Made by a program: the position numbers and the translations under genes. Under the pieces are notes generated by a model, which saw only the letters and a list, made by a program, of their open reading frames with translations, searched no databases and was not told the DNA's origin. A DNA stretch of 64,000 nt from Brachionus plicatilis. Lineage: Eukaryota > Rotifera > Eurotatoria > Ploima > Brachionidae. Where the stretch lies: positions 685,567-749,566 of the forward strand of contig QEOQ01000303.1 of the NCBI GenBank assembly GCA_010279815.1, written 5' to 3'. Below, piece by piece: positions 35,326 to 45,583 of the stretch (position 1 is its first letter; each line of letters opens with the position of its first letter).

Positions 35326-37063
35326 ATGCAAAAAATTGTAAAAAATTTACCGATAATTTTATTTTTGTCTAATATTATTGTATGTCATTCAAATTATTTG
35401 CCTCGATATTCGTATGTCGGATGCTTTAGAGATAGCAGTTTAAATCCTGATTTAAATAAGCATACATTTTCAAATAAAAAAATGTCAGTTAGGTTATGCA
35501 TTTCATTTTGTGCAAGTAAATTGACCAGATATGCCGGATTGCAATCAGGGTAAGTGGCCAAACATTTGAAGAAGAAAAGAATTAATTTTTTGTCTTTTAA
35601 AAATCTTTTAATTTTGCTTTTTTAACAAAAGCGATCAATGCTATTGTGATAACAAATATGGCAATTATGGATATATTTCTTTTGCCGGCTGCATTGAAAA
35701 ATGTACAGGAAACTATAACCAAATATGTGGAGGACGTTTTTTTAACAGTGTTTATGTTATAATACGTGAATTTAAATAAAATCATTTATTAATTTTGAAA
35801 AATATTTTTTTTCTTAAAGCAAAGGTATTAACTAAAACCACTTCTAATGGTTCTAAAACAGTATCATCGCGATTAGAGAAAACTCATAAACCAATTTATT
35901 CATCAACAGAACCAGACACAATTCAATCAAGCAAAAAAAATATCGAATTAAACTATTCAACTCGTAATTCTAAAATTTGATTTAATTATTTTAAATAATA
36001 ATATTATTTCCAAAAGTGAATTGGAACAATGAAAGTATTAAATATTTTAATTCCACATTTTCAAAAATAACGTCATCTAAAGCTGTAACAAAAGAAATAG
36101 CTAGTTTCATCTTTTTTGATATTTCAAGAATTAAAATAGAGAAAAATACAAGTAATTTAATTCATTTATCAATTGATTCGGTAAAATTTTATTCAATTCT
36201 AAGTAAACTGGAAAATATGTCCGAATGAAACATTTAAAAATAGTTTATTCAAAGTTCAGCTAGAATATGTCGGAGAACAGATAATAATTTTAGATTTCCC
36301 ACAAAAAACAATTAAAAAAATTCCAGTAAATGGTAAAGGAATATTAAACTTCTGGGAAATTTTTAACACCACTGGAAAATTTGACTTGTTAGCGTATTCT
36401 TCAAATCAGTCTTATAAGAAAATTTGTCAAATTAAGGTTTTAGCTTACTCTAATTCAAAATCTGTCATTAATTTGAATAATAATGAATATATGTCTAGTA
36501 TACTTACTTCAAACATTGATCTAACAGATTGCCTAAACAATTGTTCAAATAATGGTATTTGTAAATTAAACTCCGATGGTACATTTGGTTGCTTATGTTT
36601 CGAGCATTTTGCAGGTATTGACTGCAGACACGATACAAGACCCTGTTCTTCAGCAATTCAGTGTCTTAACAATGCTAATTGTATTGAGCTAAATTCTACC
36701 GATTCAAGTGGTTTTAATTTTAAATGCAATTGTAGCAAAAATTTTTTTGGAACAAGATGTCAAAATTTGAAAAAAGATCTATGTTCTAACAAAACATGTT
36801 CCAAAAATGGACATTGTGTTTATAAAGCTGATCAAGATGAAATCGAATGCAAGTGCTTTAAATTATATAGTGGTGCTAACTGTGAAATAGAATCAGATGA
36901 AGTTAAAACTATTAAAGCAACAATAAACACATCGATGATTATTGCCATCATAATTATTGGTTTAACATATCTGATTTTTATTTGTGTGGATTTAGCAACC
37001 CTTAGTAAAAATAAAGAAAGAAAAAGAAATATTTTGGATTCGAAAATAAAAATTGAAGCATAA
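35326..37063 (+). CDS. WSC-domain, EGF-repeat single-pass membrane protein
   Basis: Exons are 35326-35549, 35632-35765, 35820-35963, 36017-36151 and 36204-37063, giving 498 residues. A signal peptide (NLPIILFLSNIIVCHSN) is followed by a WSC carbohydrate-binding domain (YSYVGCFRDSS, CISFCASKLTRYAGLQSG, QCYCDNKYG, CGGRFFNSVYV). A Ser/Thr-rich linker and a beta-rich region without recognised family come next. Three EGF-like repeats follow: CLNNCSNNGIC..CLCFEHFAGIDC, CSSAIQCLNNANC..CNCSKNFFGTRC, and CSNKTCSKNGHC..CKCFKLYSGANC. The protein ends with a membrane helix (SMIIAIIIIGLTYLIFICVD) and a short basic tail. It should sit at the cell surface with the WSC and EGF modules outside. The last intron (36152-36203) was inferred because the open frame changes phase there. 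It restores the frame and gives CPNETFKNSLFKVQ. Confidence 0.85.
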
Positions 37064-38651
37064 TAAAAAGATTTTTAATTGTAAAAAAATTTCAATTAAT
37101 TAATACAATTTATTTTTTTATTTTTTCAAATATTTTTAATTTATACATTTTTTAAAATTATATTATAAACATTATAAATTGCAATAAACTTTGATTTAAT
37201 TCATCATCTATCAACTTAGAATAAATATGTCATTTTTCAAAAAATAAACATCTATGTTTTTTCTTTCAAAATCAAGAAATCAAAATTAGATTGATTATTG
37301 ATCATTAACGATGAACGAACTTTCTAATTAAAATTACCAAAAAACTTTATGGACAAGAAATTTATTTGAAAATCAAATCGAAAATCTTTAAAATTTGACT
37401 TGAAAATTATTCGACAAAATTTTTTAAATTAATATTCAAAATGCTTTTATTTCAAGTGAAATGACAAAAAAGATAAAAATAAAACTTCTATCATTTGAAA
37501 TCAATTTTAATTTAAAAGGTTAATTATTTTTTGCTATTAGTAATTGAAAAATAATAGCAATGTATCAATTATTTAATTAATTAAAGTTTCATTAGAAAAA
37601 ATTAAATCAGAAAAAGAATACATTTAGTTATTGACGGCAATTTTAAATTGAAAATCAATTATTAGTTTTAAGACGCATAAATTGAAGAAAATAATTTACA
37701 ATCAATTGATTACATTTTTCAATTTTATGTTTTAAAAAAAAATTAATGATCGATTTAACAGACCATTAATTTTTTGTTTACAGACAAAAGCTCTGTCAAT
37801 TATTAGGAAAGAATAAATAAGTAAGCTGAAAGATATGTTAGATTTTGAAATTCAAATACTTAAGAAATTTTTAGTAAAAGGGTTTTATTTTCAAATTTGA
37901 GAAAAGATTTATTTAGAATTACATCATAAAATTACTATGTTACCTTTACACTATTTAGCATTATCTTTTTTTAAGCAAATATAAGTAGTTTGGGTTAAAA
38001 TGTTCTATTTTTTGCAAAAAATAAACAGGAACCTTATTGTAAATTTTTTTAACTGTCTAAACAGTAATGAAAAAAAAATTTATATTCAACCAAGGAGTAC
38101 TGTAATGGACGACATTTAGGAATTGCTTTATCGGAAATAAAACTAGAGAAACTAAAATCAGGCTATGATTTCGGAAAAAAAATTAAATGTTTTATTAAAT
38201 TTCTATTTTTTAAAAATGTTTAGACTACTTTTTATTCAAATTTCGATTAAACAATAAAACTCTTAATACCAGAAGGCGATCAATTAAATTCTTCCGAAAT
38301 TCTAGCATGTTTATTTTCTCTTATTAAATTCTAATTCCGTTTAATTTTTTTAACATTTTGTTCTATTCTTTAAATAAGCATCTGTTTTTTTCTAGTGATT
38401 TAAAATAGCTATTAATTATTTCTGAAATTAAAAAATAACATTTTAATTTTAAAATAATCAATGAAATATCAAAAAATCAAATTATAAATCAGTATCAATT
38501 TTTTTTTCAATTTTAATTTTAATTTTGTATGATTCCTGAAAAATTCTGGAAAATTCAACTTTTCTTTTTAATTAAAAAAAAAAAATTATAAAACACTTTA
38601 ACTAACTAAATAATATAAATAAAATAGTTAAATTTAGAAAAGAAAATCAAA
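37064..38651. other. AT-rich intergenic region
   Basis: No gene, RNA or clear repeat. Holds the 3' flank of the WSC/EGF gene and the GPCR promoter. Confidence 0.5.
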
Positions 38652-39719
38652 ATGAATACAACCCAAATAGATTCACGCGAGTCAGCTCTCTTCGCTCAAA
38701 TCGTTTCATATTTGCCACTAATAGTAATTTTTTTAGCAATAACAGGAAATACAGCATGTTTTTTCATATTCAGATTCTCTAAAGAGTTTAAGAATATTTC
38801 TTCAATGGTATTTTTGTCATTTGTCGCAATATTTGGCATACTTTCTCAATTTATATGGAATTTAAACCATTACTTACAACCAAACTTTGACTTTCGAATT
38901 GAATATGTTAGTGACTTTACTTGTAAGTTTTTCATGTTTTTGCAATATTTTTCACTACAAGCAATTGGAAATTTACTTAGCATTATGTGTGTTGATCGCT
39001 TTGTAACAATCATGTCAACCCCTGGCTCTATTTATAGTCGTTTGCCATTTTCAACTGTTAAAAGCTCTTATATTTGGTCATTGAGTATAATAATAATTCT
39101 TTTTCTTCTCAATTCTCATATTCTCATATTCAATGGCAACTATAGACATATAAGAAACACAAATAATATAACCACAACAGAAATAATAAATGGAACATTA
39201 GTTTCAAAAGTAGAAACAATCATTGAATATCAAGAATGCTACTGGTATAATGCTGATTTTAGACTTTATCCGACATGGGACCATGTAAACTTAGGACTCT
39301 ATAATTTTTTTCCATTTAGTATGATGTTAATCTTTAATGTATTATTGATAACAAAAACTTTAATGCTAAATAGCTCAATTAAGTCTTCAAATAACAAAGA
39401 GCAAATAAAATCAATCATTAAAAAAAGGCGACTCACTATATCAATATTGGCAATAACTTTTGGCTACATCATAATGACTTTACCGGTGACAATAATGACA
39501 AGCTTTTATTTTTATTATTTTTTTTCACTTCCAAATGGATTGTCTTATTTAAGCATGGCAGATTCATTTGGCTTTTTGTTTCATGCCACTCTTTTCGTTA
39601 ATTGTATTGCCACAAATATTAAATTTCGAAGATATGTGATTAGAGCCTTGGCATGCAGCAGAAGAAAAAAACAAACAGAAAGTACAGCTAATTCTATCAC
39701 AAAAACAACTCGTCAATAA
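38652..39719 (+). CDS. Orphan rhodopsin-class GPCR, single exon
   Basis: A 355-residue protein with seven hydrophobic segments. TM1 has GNTACFF (about 32-38). Cys91 at the top of TM3 and Cys196 in loop 2 can form the conserved disulfide. TM3 ends VDRF (114-117), a DRY variant. TM6 carries TFGYIIMTLP. TM7 has NCIATN in place of NPxxY. The N-terminus has an N-glycosylation site (NTT), and loop 2 is long and glycosylatable (NNIT, NGT). The C-tail is short and basic. The overall pattern resembles invertebrate peptide-receptor-like class A receptors that are expanded in rotifers and other lophotrochozoans. The ligand is unknown. AATAAA at 39974-39979 may be the polyadenylation signal. Confidence 0.85.
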   Translation: MNTTQIDSRESALFAQIVSYLPLIVIFLAITGNTACFFIFRFSKEFKNISSMVFLSFVAIFGILSQFIWNLNHYLQPNFDFRIEYVSDFTCKFFMFLQYFSLQAIGNLLSIMCVDRFVTIMSTPGSIYSRLPFSTVKSSYIWSLSIIIILFLLNSHILIFNGNYRHIRNTNNITTTEIINGTLVSKVETIIEYQECYWYNADFRLYPTWDHVNLGLYNFFPFSMMLIFNVLLITKTLMLNSSIKSSNNKEQIKSIIKKRRLTISILAITFGYIIMTLPVTIMTSFYFYYFFSLPNGLSYLSMADSFGFLFHATLFVNCIATNIKFRRYVIRALACSRRKKQTESTANSITKTTRQ

Positions 39720-41354
39720 TTATTACTGTTCAAATTTGGTAACAAGTAATGTTTTTTTAATAAAATTACATCATTAGTTTACTAAAAACAATCAAATAAG
39801 ATTACAAAATAATTCCAAGAGATCTTCATAATTTTTATAGAAAATTTTTTGCTTTAAAAAAAAATCAAAGCTGTTTGTATTTTTGTGATTTAATGTGTAA
39901 TTATTTGATGTATGTTTTTCAATTTAAAAACTGAAGTTGCTTAATATGTTTTTTGTATTTTTTTGATCGCTTTAATAAAGTATATTTTTGCTTAAATTAT
40001 TGATTTTTTTAAAAATTTATTTTAAAAAGAAATAAATGATTGTGATTCATAAGGCAATTTATTTTTATTGAATTTTTAGATTCATAAAATTAAGCTTAGT
40101 TCTGTCTTACAAAAAAACATTTTTGCTTGATAAATTATTAAGACTTAGTCTCTTTTTATCATCAAAAAATACTTTTTTCAATAAAAAATCTTTACGCTTT
40201 ATAAAATATCTTAAAACAAAAATTATATTAATTTATTGGTTTTATTAAAAATATTAATAATAATTGAAATTCATTTAAATAAACGTCTTATGGCGATGTT
40301 AAGTAAAATATAAGTTGTGAAAAGTCAATGTCTGACTTTGACTTTAAAATTGGAGATGAAGGTTTCATTAAAGACAAGAATTTATATATTAAAAAGAAAT
40401 ATAAAATAGAATAAATATATTAAAATTAAATTTTTTCTCGGTAATTCACATAATTTTAAATAGAAATATATTACAAAAAGAAACCAAAAAACTAAAGAAA
40501 TATCTAAAGTCTTTGACTAGACTTTCATATTTGACCATCTCTGAGTAAAATAAATAAAAACAAGAAGAAAAAAATGTGTTTGAATAAAATTTTAGGATTC
40601 AAGTTACACGTTTAATTCTTAATAATTTAAATAATTATTATTTTAAATTTTTTCTCTTCATCGAAGTTATTTTTCACTTTGAAAAATTTAGACACAATAT
40701 CTTTTACTATTAAAATGTTTTTTTGTAATTAAAAATATAAAAAATATCTCTAATTGAAATAAAATGCTTAATAGTTATTAAAAATCATATAATCGAAAAA
40801 TAATCTTTTCTTTAATTAATTTATGGTTTTTGTTTTTCTTTAATTACAGAAGGCCAGGTAAATAAAACATAAACTATAAAAATCAGTCAAAAAAAATATA
40901 ACATAAATTATATAAAAAATAACTAAAATAGTTAAAATATGACGAAATTTAGAATGATTCAAGTATGGTTTAAAAAAATCTTTTAAACCCTCCAATTTTA
41001 AAAAAAGTAAGTTTTTTTTACAAAAAATAATTTTAATTTAATTTTTCAACTAATTAAATTATTTTCAATTTTTTAAAAATGTTTATTTTCTCGAAATTAT
41101 TTTTGATTGTTTACTTATTCGAAATGAGATTTATTTAATTTAAATTTTAATCATAAGTTTGCTATTTAACTTTATTTTTTGATAATTTTAATTCTATAAG
41201 AAAAAAAATTTGAACCAAGAAATTGTTAAATTTGTTTTAAATTTCAGTTTTTCCCCAAAATTATAAATAAGAGTAAACTCGATTTTTATTAGTTTCTTAT
41301 TTTAAAGAATATCAAAATAAATATCAAAAATTTTTCTTAACTAATTGGAAAAAG
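39720..41354. other. AT-rich intergenic region with possible retroelement tail
   Basis: Near 40280-40305 the motif GTCTTATGGCGATGTTAA resembles the one near 8058. Scattered TTTGACTT/AAAGTCA words near 40325-40345 and 40505-40530 recall the hAT-like MITE interior. No gene was seen. Confidence 0.4.
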
Positions 41355-43262
41355 ATGTCAACCGAGAGCACAAACTTAGACTCTTCGGAAGCCAAAAAAC
41401 AACAAAGTGTTATAAAATCCACGTCTATTGGTGTTTACGTTCCTCCGGCAAAATTAAAACTCCTCCAAGAAGCTATTAGTGACAAAAGTGGTGCCGAATA
41501 CCAACGTTTATCATGGGAAGCTTTAAAAAAAAGTATTCATGGTCTTGTGAACAAAATCAATATACCCAACATTTCACAGGTTGTTAGGGAGCTGTTTAAA
41601 GAGAACATCATTCGAGGACGAGGTCTCTTGTGTCGATCTATTATGCAAGCCCAGCTTTTTTCGCCAACTTTTACCAATGTATACTCATCTCTAATGGCTA
41701 TAATAAACATGAAATTCCCTCAAATTGGAGAGCTTCTCCTCAGACGCCTAATAATCCAATTTAAAACATCCTACAAGCAAAATCGAAAGGAGCAGTGCAT
41801 TTCTACGTGCAGATTCATAGCCCATTTGATCAACCAAAACGTAGCCCATGAAATTCTGGCGCTACAAATTCTAACACTACTACTAGAAAATCCTACCAAT
41901 CATTCGGTGGAAGTAGCCATTGGTTTGCTCAAAGAATGTGGCAAAAAGCTATCCATGGAGTCTCCCAAAAGTCTTCATGCCTTATTCGAATCATTAAGAA
42001 ACATTCTGAATGAACAAAATGAAATGGTTGATGACAAGCGAATTCAATATATGATCGAGGTGATGTTTGCCATTCGAAAAGACGACTTTAAAGACTATCC
42101 GGTTGTTTTAAAAGAACTCGATTTAGTCGAAGAGTCTGAGCAGTATACCCATTTTTTGAGTTTAGATGATGAAGATCTAGATGTTCAATCTGGCTTGAAT
42201 ATATTTAAATATGATGTAGATTATGAAGAAAATGAGAAAAAGTATAATATTTTAAAGCGTGAAATTTTGGATGAATCCGACTCGGATGAGAGTGGGTCAA
42301 GTGATGGTGAAGATAGCGGCGATGAACAAGAAGAGCCAGAAAATGAAGAAACAGAAGAAAAAAAAGAAGATGATCAAATGATTATTGATGAAACGGAGAC
42401 AAATTTAGTCGCTCTTAGGCGCACTATCTATCTTACCATTCAATCATCATTAGACTTTCAGGAATGCGCTCATAAATTGCTTAAAATGAATATAAAAAAA
42501 AATCAAGAAATGGAACTTTGTCAAATGATTTTGGATTCATGCGCTCAGCAAAGAACTTATGAAAGATTTTTTGGACTGTTAGCACAGCGATTTTGTGAGC
42601 TTAAAAAAGAGTATGTGGAACACTTTGAGGAAATATTTAAGCAGCAGTACGAAACATGCCATCGTTTGGAAACTGTTAAGCTCAGAAATGTATCCAAATT
42701 GTTGTCTCATTTGTTGTATACGGACTCAATATCTTGGGGAGTATTTGAGTGTGTGCACTTGAACGAAGATGAAACTACATCATCGTCGAGGGTATTTTTA
42801 AAAAATTTACTCCTCGATCTTAGTGAACATTTGGGCATAGTTAAATTAAAAGAAAGATTCAGTGATCTTACTCTACAAGAGTTTTTTGCCGGCCTTTTTC
42901 CAAGAGATAATCCGCGTCATACACGCTTCTCGATAAATTTTTTCACTTCAATTGGACTTGGCGCTTTGACTGATGATCTTAGAGAGCATTTGAAAAGTGC
43001 ACCGAAATTGATGCAACCCATGGTTCTGGACAACAGTGATCTGGATAAGAGCAGGTCAGATAAAGAAGAAAAGAAAAGTAAAAAAAAAAAGAAAAGACGA
43101 AATTCGTCTTCGCACTCTTCAAGTTCCAGTTCTAGCGAAAGCAGCAGTTCAAGTAGCTCTGACTCCGAATCAGATTCAGATTCGAGACGTAAATCAAAAA
43201 AGAAAAGAAAAGAAAGAAATAAACGTAAAGATAAAAAGTCCCATAAAAAATCAAGAAAATAG
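41355..43262 (+). CDS. CWC22: Pre-mRNA-splicing factor CWC22 homologue
   Basis: A single-exon protein of 635 residues. The N-terminus has [14 protein letters not shown], then the MIF4G domain (about 35-240): [70 protein letters not shown]. The motif [15 protein letters not shown] follows. An acidic tract (about 310-345) separates it from the MA3 domain (about 350-465; [20 protein letters not shown]). The tail is RS/K-rich with [17 protein letters not shown]22 recruits eIF4A3 to spliceosomes to start exon-junction complex assembly. Lack of introns in a splicing-factor gene is notable, since most long genes here are split. It is shorter than human CWC22 because the N-terminal extension is missing. 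Polyadenylation signal AATAAA at 43289-43294. Confidence 0.95.
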   Translation: MSTESTNLDSSEAKKQQSVIKSTSIGVYVPPAKLKLLQEAISDKSGAEYQRLSWEALKKSIHGLVNKINIPNISQVVRELFKENIIRGRGLLCRSIMQAQLFSPTFTNVYSSLMAIINMKFPQIGELLLRRLIIQFKTSYKQNRKEQCISTCRFIAHLINQNVAHEILALQILTLLLENPTNHSVEVAIGLLKECGKKLSMESPKSLHALFESLRNILNEQNEMVDDKRIQYMIEVMFAIRKDDFKDYPVVLKELDLVEESEQYTHFLSLDDEDLDVQSGLNIFKYDVDYEENEKKYNILKREILDESDSDESGSSDGEDSGDEQEEPENEETEEKKEDDQMIIDETETNLVALRRTIYLTIQSSLDFQECAHKLLKMNIKKNQEMELCQMILDSCAQQRTYERFFGLLAQRFCELKKEYVEHFEEIFKQQYETCHRLETVKLRNVSKLLSHLLYTDSISWGVFECVHLNEDETTSSSRVFLKNLLLDLSEHLGIVKLKERFSDLTLQEFFAGLFPRDNPRHTRFSINFFTSIGLGALTDDLREHLKSAPKLMQPMVLDNSDLDKSRSDKEEKKSKKKKKRRNSSSHSSSSSSSESSSSSSSDSESDSDSRRKSKKKRKERNKRKDKKSHKKSRK

Positions 43263-44031
43263 TTCAGTTGATTTTTTTGTTTATAATTAATAAATAATAT
43301 TTTTTTGTTTTAAATGTAAAAAAAAAGATTTTAAATAAAATGTTAATTTTTGATTTAGAATTTAATTTTTATTGTTTTGGTAATCCTTCATTCAGGTAAA
43401 TAACTAATAAACGCTATGTCAAAGCCAAAATTCGTCATTGGTCTTAGCAGTCAAATTATAAAAATCACCTATTAAGATCTTGATGGCGATCAAGATCTTG
43501 ATGATTAACTCTTTAAGTCGCCGTTACTCCAATTTTGTTCATATTATTTACAAATGAGTTGAATGGTTAAAAATGGAATAGATATGACCAATGGCCAAAA
43601 TATTGACTTGCAAAATATTTGTTTGAAGCTTTTTTATAGCAAAGAAATTACTTTTCAATCTGACAATGATTCAATATGTTTACTAACCTTCCGGACAGTT
43701 ATTTAGTTTTATAGAAATTTTTTTTAATAATGGCATGAATGCTGGCAGTTTTTTTAATAATTGCAAATATTTAGTAAAGCTGACTGAAATTGATACCCCA
43801 AATCTTAAATAAAAATACTCAAAATATTAAGTTTTTACACCAAATTTATTAGCAAAATATCAAAAATTAATTTTATTCTCAATTTTAAAGAAAAATACTA
43901 AAAATATAAAAAAATATCTAATTTAGATTACCTTTTTTGTTAATCTAAATTTACGATTATTTTTAATAACAGTACTAAGTTTTTACTTTGCCTAAACTTG
44001 ATCAAATTTGCCGGAATCTGATTTCAATCCT
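43263..44031. other. AT-rich intergenic region
   Basis: No gene seen. It contains one perfect 11-bp hairpin, listed separately. Confidence 0.45.
43474..43499. repeat. Perfect 11-bp stem hairpin
   Basis: AAGATCTTGAT and its exact inverse flank the 4-base loop GGCG. It lies about 200 bp downstream of CWC22. Function unknown; it may be a transposon scar. Confidence 0.7.
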
Positions 44032-44045
44032 ATCTCGTTAGGTTA

Positions 44046-44155
44046 TAATAATATGTCCCGGTTTCTACTGGGTTATATGGCGGTATAGATGACCAGCTGG
44101 ATGCAGTAACCTCTGTGTCAGGTCGAAGCCGTTGCTCAAAAGATACTGGAATAGG
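44046..44155. mobile_element. Possible SINE-like insertion flanked by 14-bp direct repeats
   Basis: ATCTCGTTAGGTTA occurs at 44032-44045 and again at 44156-44169 and brackets 110 bp of clearly GC-richer DNA (TGTCCCGGTTTCTACTGGG, CAGGTCGAAGCCG). Repeats of that length fit target-site duplications made by LINE machinery. GGTCGAAGCC is reminiscent of a degenerate Pol III B box. There is no poly-A tail, so the SINE label is tentative. Confidence 0.4.
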
Positions 44156-44204
44156 ATCTCGTTAGGTTAGGCCAAAATTAATATTTGGATTTTTGCAGTT
44201 CCAG

Positions 44205-44319
44205 GTATCTATTGGGTCGATCACGTTTAAGTCAAAGTCTTTGAAAGTTGAGTTATTTTCTGATGTTCAATTCATTTGGCTTGACTTGTCTTTGACTCTA
44301 TTACTTTTGAACAACTCTG
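44205..44319. mobile_element. Fragment of hAT-like MITE family (right end)
   Basis: The stretch has AAGTCAAAGTC and GACTTGTCTTTGACT words and finishes in GAACAACTCTG, matching the right terminus of the complete MITE at 26947-27049. No left terminus is visible, so the start is approximate. Confidence 0.45.
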
Positions 44320-44779
44320 TTTTTAAACTAAGAGAACAAGTGAAGATACTCAATTTTTAATTATTTTCCTTAAATTTAACTCGTATTATTTTTTATTAAA
44401 TATGTATTTTTTTATTAATTTGGTGCTAATATGTTTAAGTAAGTATTTTTCTTTGTAGTTGTAAATTAATAAAATATAAGTAAATTTAATTTTCTGTATT
44501 TTAATATATTTGTGGTAAAAACTTAATATTTTGGGAATTTTATTTAAATTATCTCGTCTTAAGTAAATTTTATTAACTAACATCAGAACGTAACCGACAT
44601 AACCAGGAACTGAAGGAAGGCACCGCTTAGGTTGGCAAAACGATGTCAAGAAGCCCTACTGGGGCATCCGCTATAGTGAGCTAAGAGAAATTTACAAGCA
44701 AGTGTAAGCAAGCCGTCAACTTTAAAAGCCAGTCAATGTAAATTAAAGATTTGTTAATCAATTTTTTTTTCAATTCAAA

Positions 44780-45062
44780 TGCAACCTCCTTGGTCAACAA
44801 ATGGAGCCACTTCAACTCAGTAATCGAGAACCACAACTTCCCAGATGTAATCCCTTTCTTCGCTAATGAGACAAATATCGAGATCAACAAGTCTTTCGAC
44901 TTCGCAAGAAGCCTCTGCAACCAGAATAGGTCTTGTCGGTGGACGGAAATGTCAACTTCCAAGACATTAATTATTACCATTCAGATGTTGAAAGAATATG
45001 GTATTACAGGAAATAAATTGACGTGGATAGACAATTTAAAAAAAAAAGGGAAAAACGTTTAA
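44780..45062 (+). pseudogene. Coding-like fragment of unknown origin
   Basis: The stretch is much less AT-rich than its surroundings and reads open as NATSLVNKWSHFNSVIENHN, DVIPFFANETNIEINKS and DFARSLCNQNRSC. It is flanked by frames with stops. No domain is recognised. It may be a transposon-derived or gene fragment. The GC-richer words just upstream (44580-44700) could belong to the same insertion. Confidence 0.3.
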
Positions 45063-45583
45063 ATGAAAGAATTTGGAAACTTTATTAGACCGCAGCTCAA
45101 AATTAAAAGGACCAGTGTAGGATCTAAGGCTAAAAATGGAACTTCGCTAAACCCAAAAAAGTCCAGTATAACTACACTATATTTATTAAGGGTTTAAAGA
45201 AACTAAACTTTGAAAGACTGTGATTAATATAATAAGAAAAGGATATTGAGAAAAGAGAAGGCTCATTATAAGCTCACTGATAACCTATAAGAAATAATTT
45301 AAAATTTTAAAGTAAATAAAATTTGGCCTGTCTGTTATTTGAACTTAGATAAATTCATATCGGATGATGATTATAAAAGAAATTCTTTTAAGGATTCAAA
45401 AAAAATAAATTTCACCTTTAAAATAATTTAAGAAAAATTAAAAAAAAAAATTTATTTAAATAAAACTATTAAAACTTTTAGAATAAAACGAATAAAAAGT
45501 TTAAAACATTTAAATGATAACAAAAACAATAGATATAATAGATATTCAAAATAAATTAAAAATAAAATAATCAAAGAAAATAA

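Noticed and set aside
36200..36230. Frameshift mutation in the WSC/EGF gene
   Set aside because: A 52-bp intron (36152-36203) with normal splice sites restores the frame and makes the total length a multiple of three.
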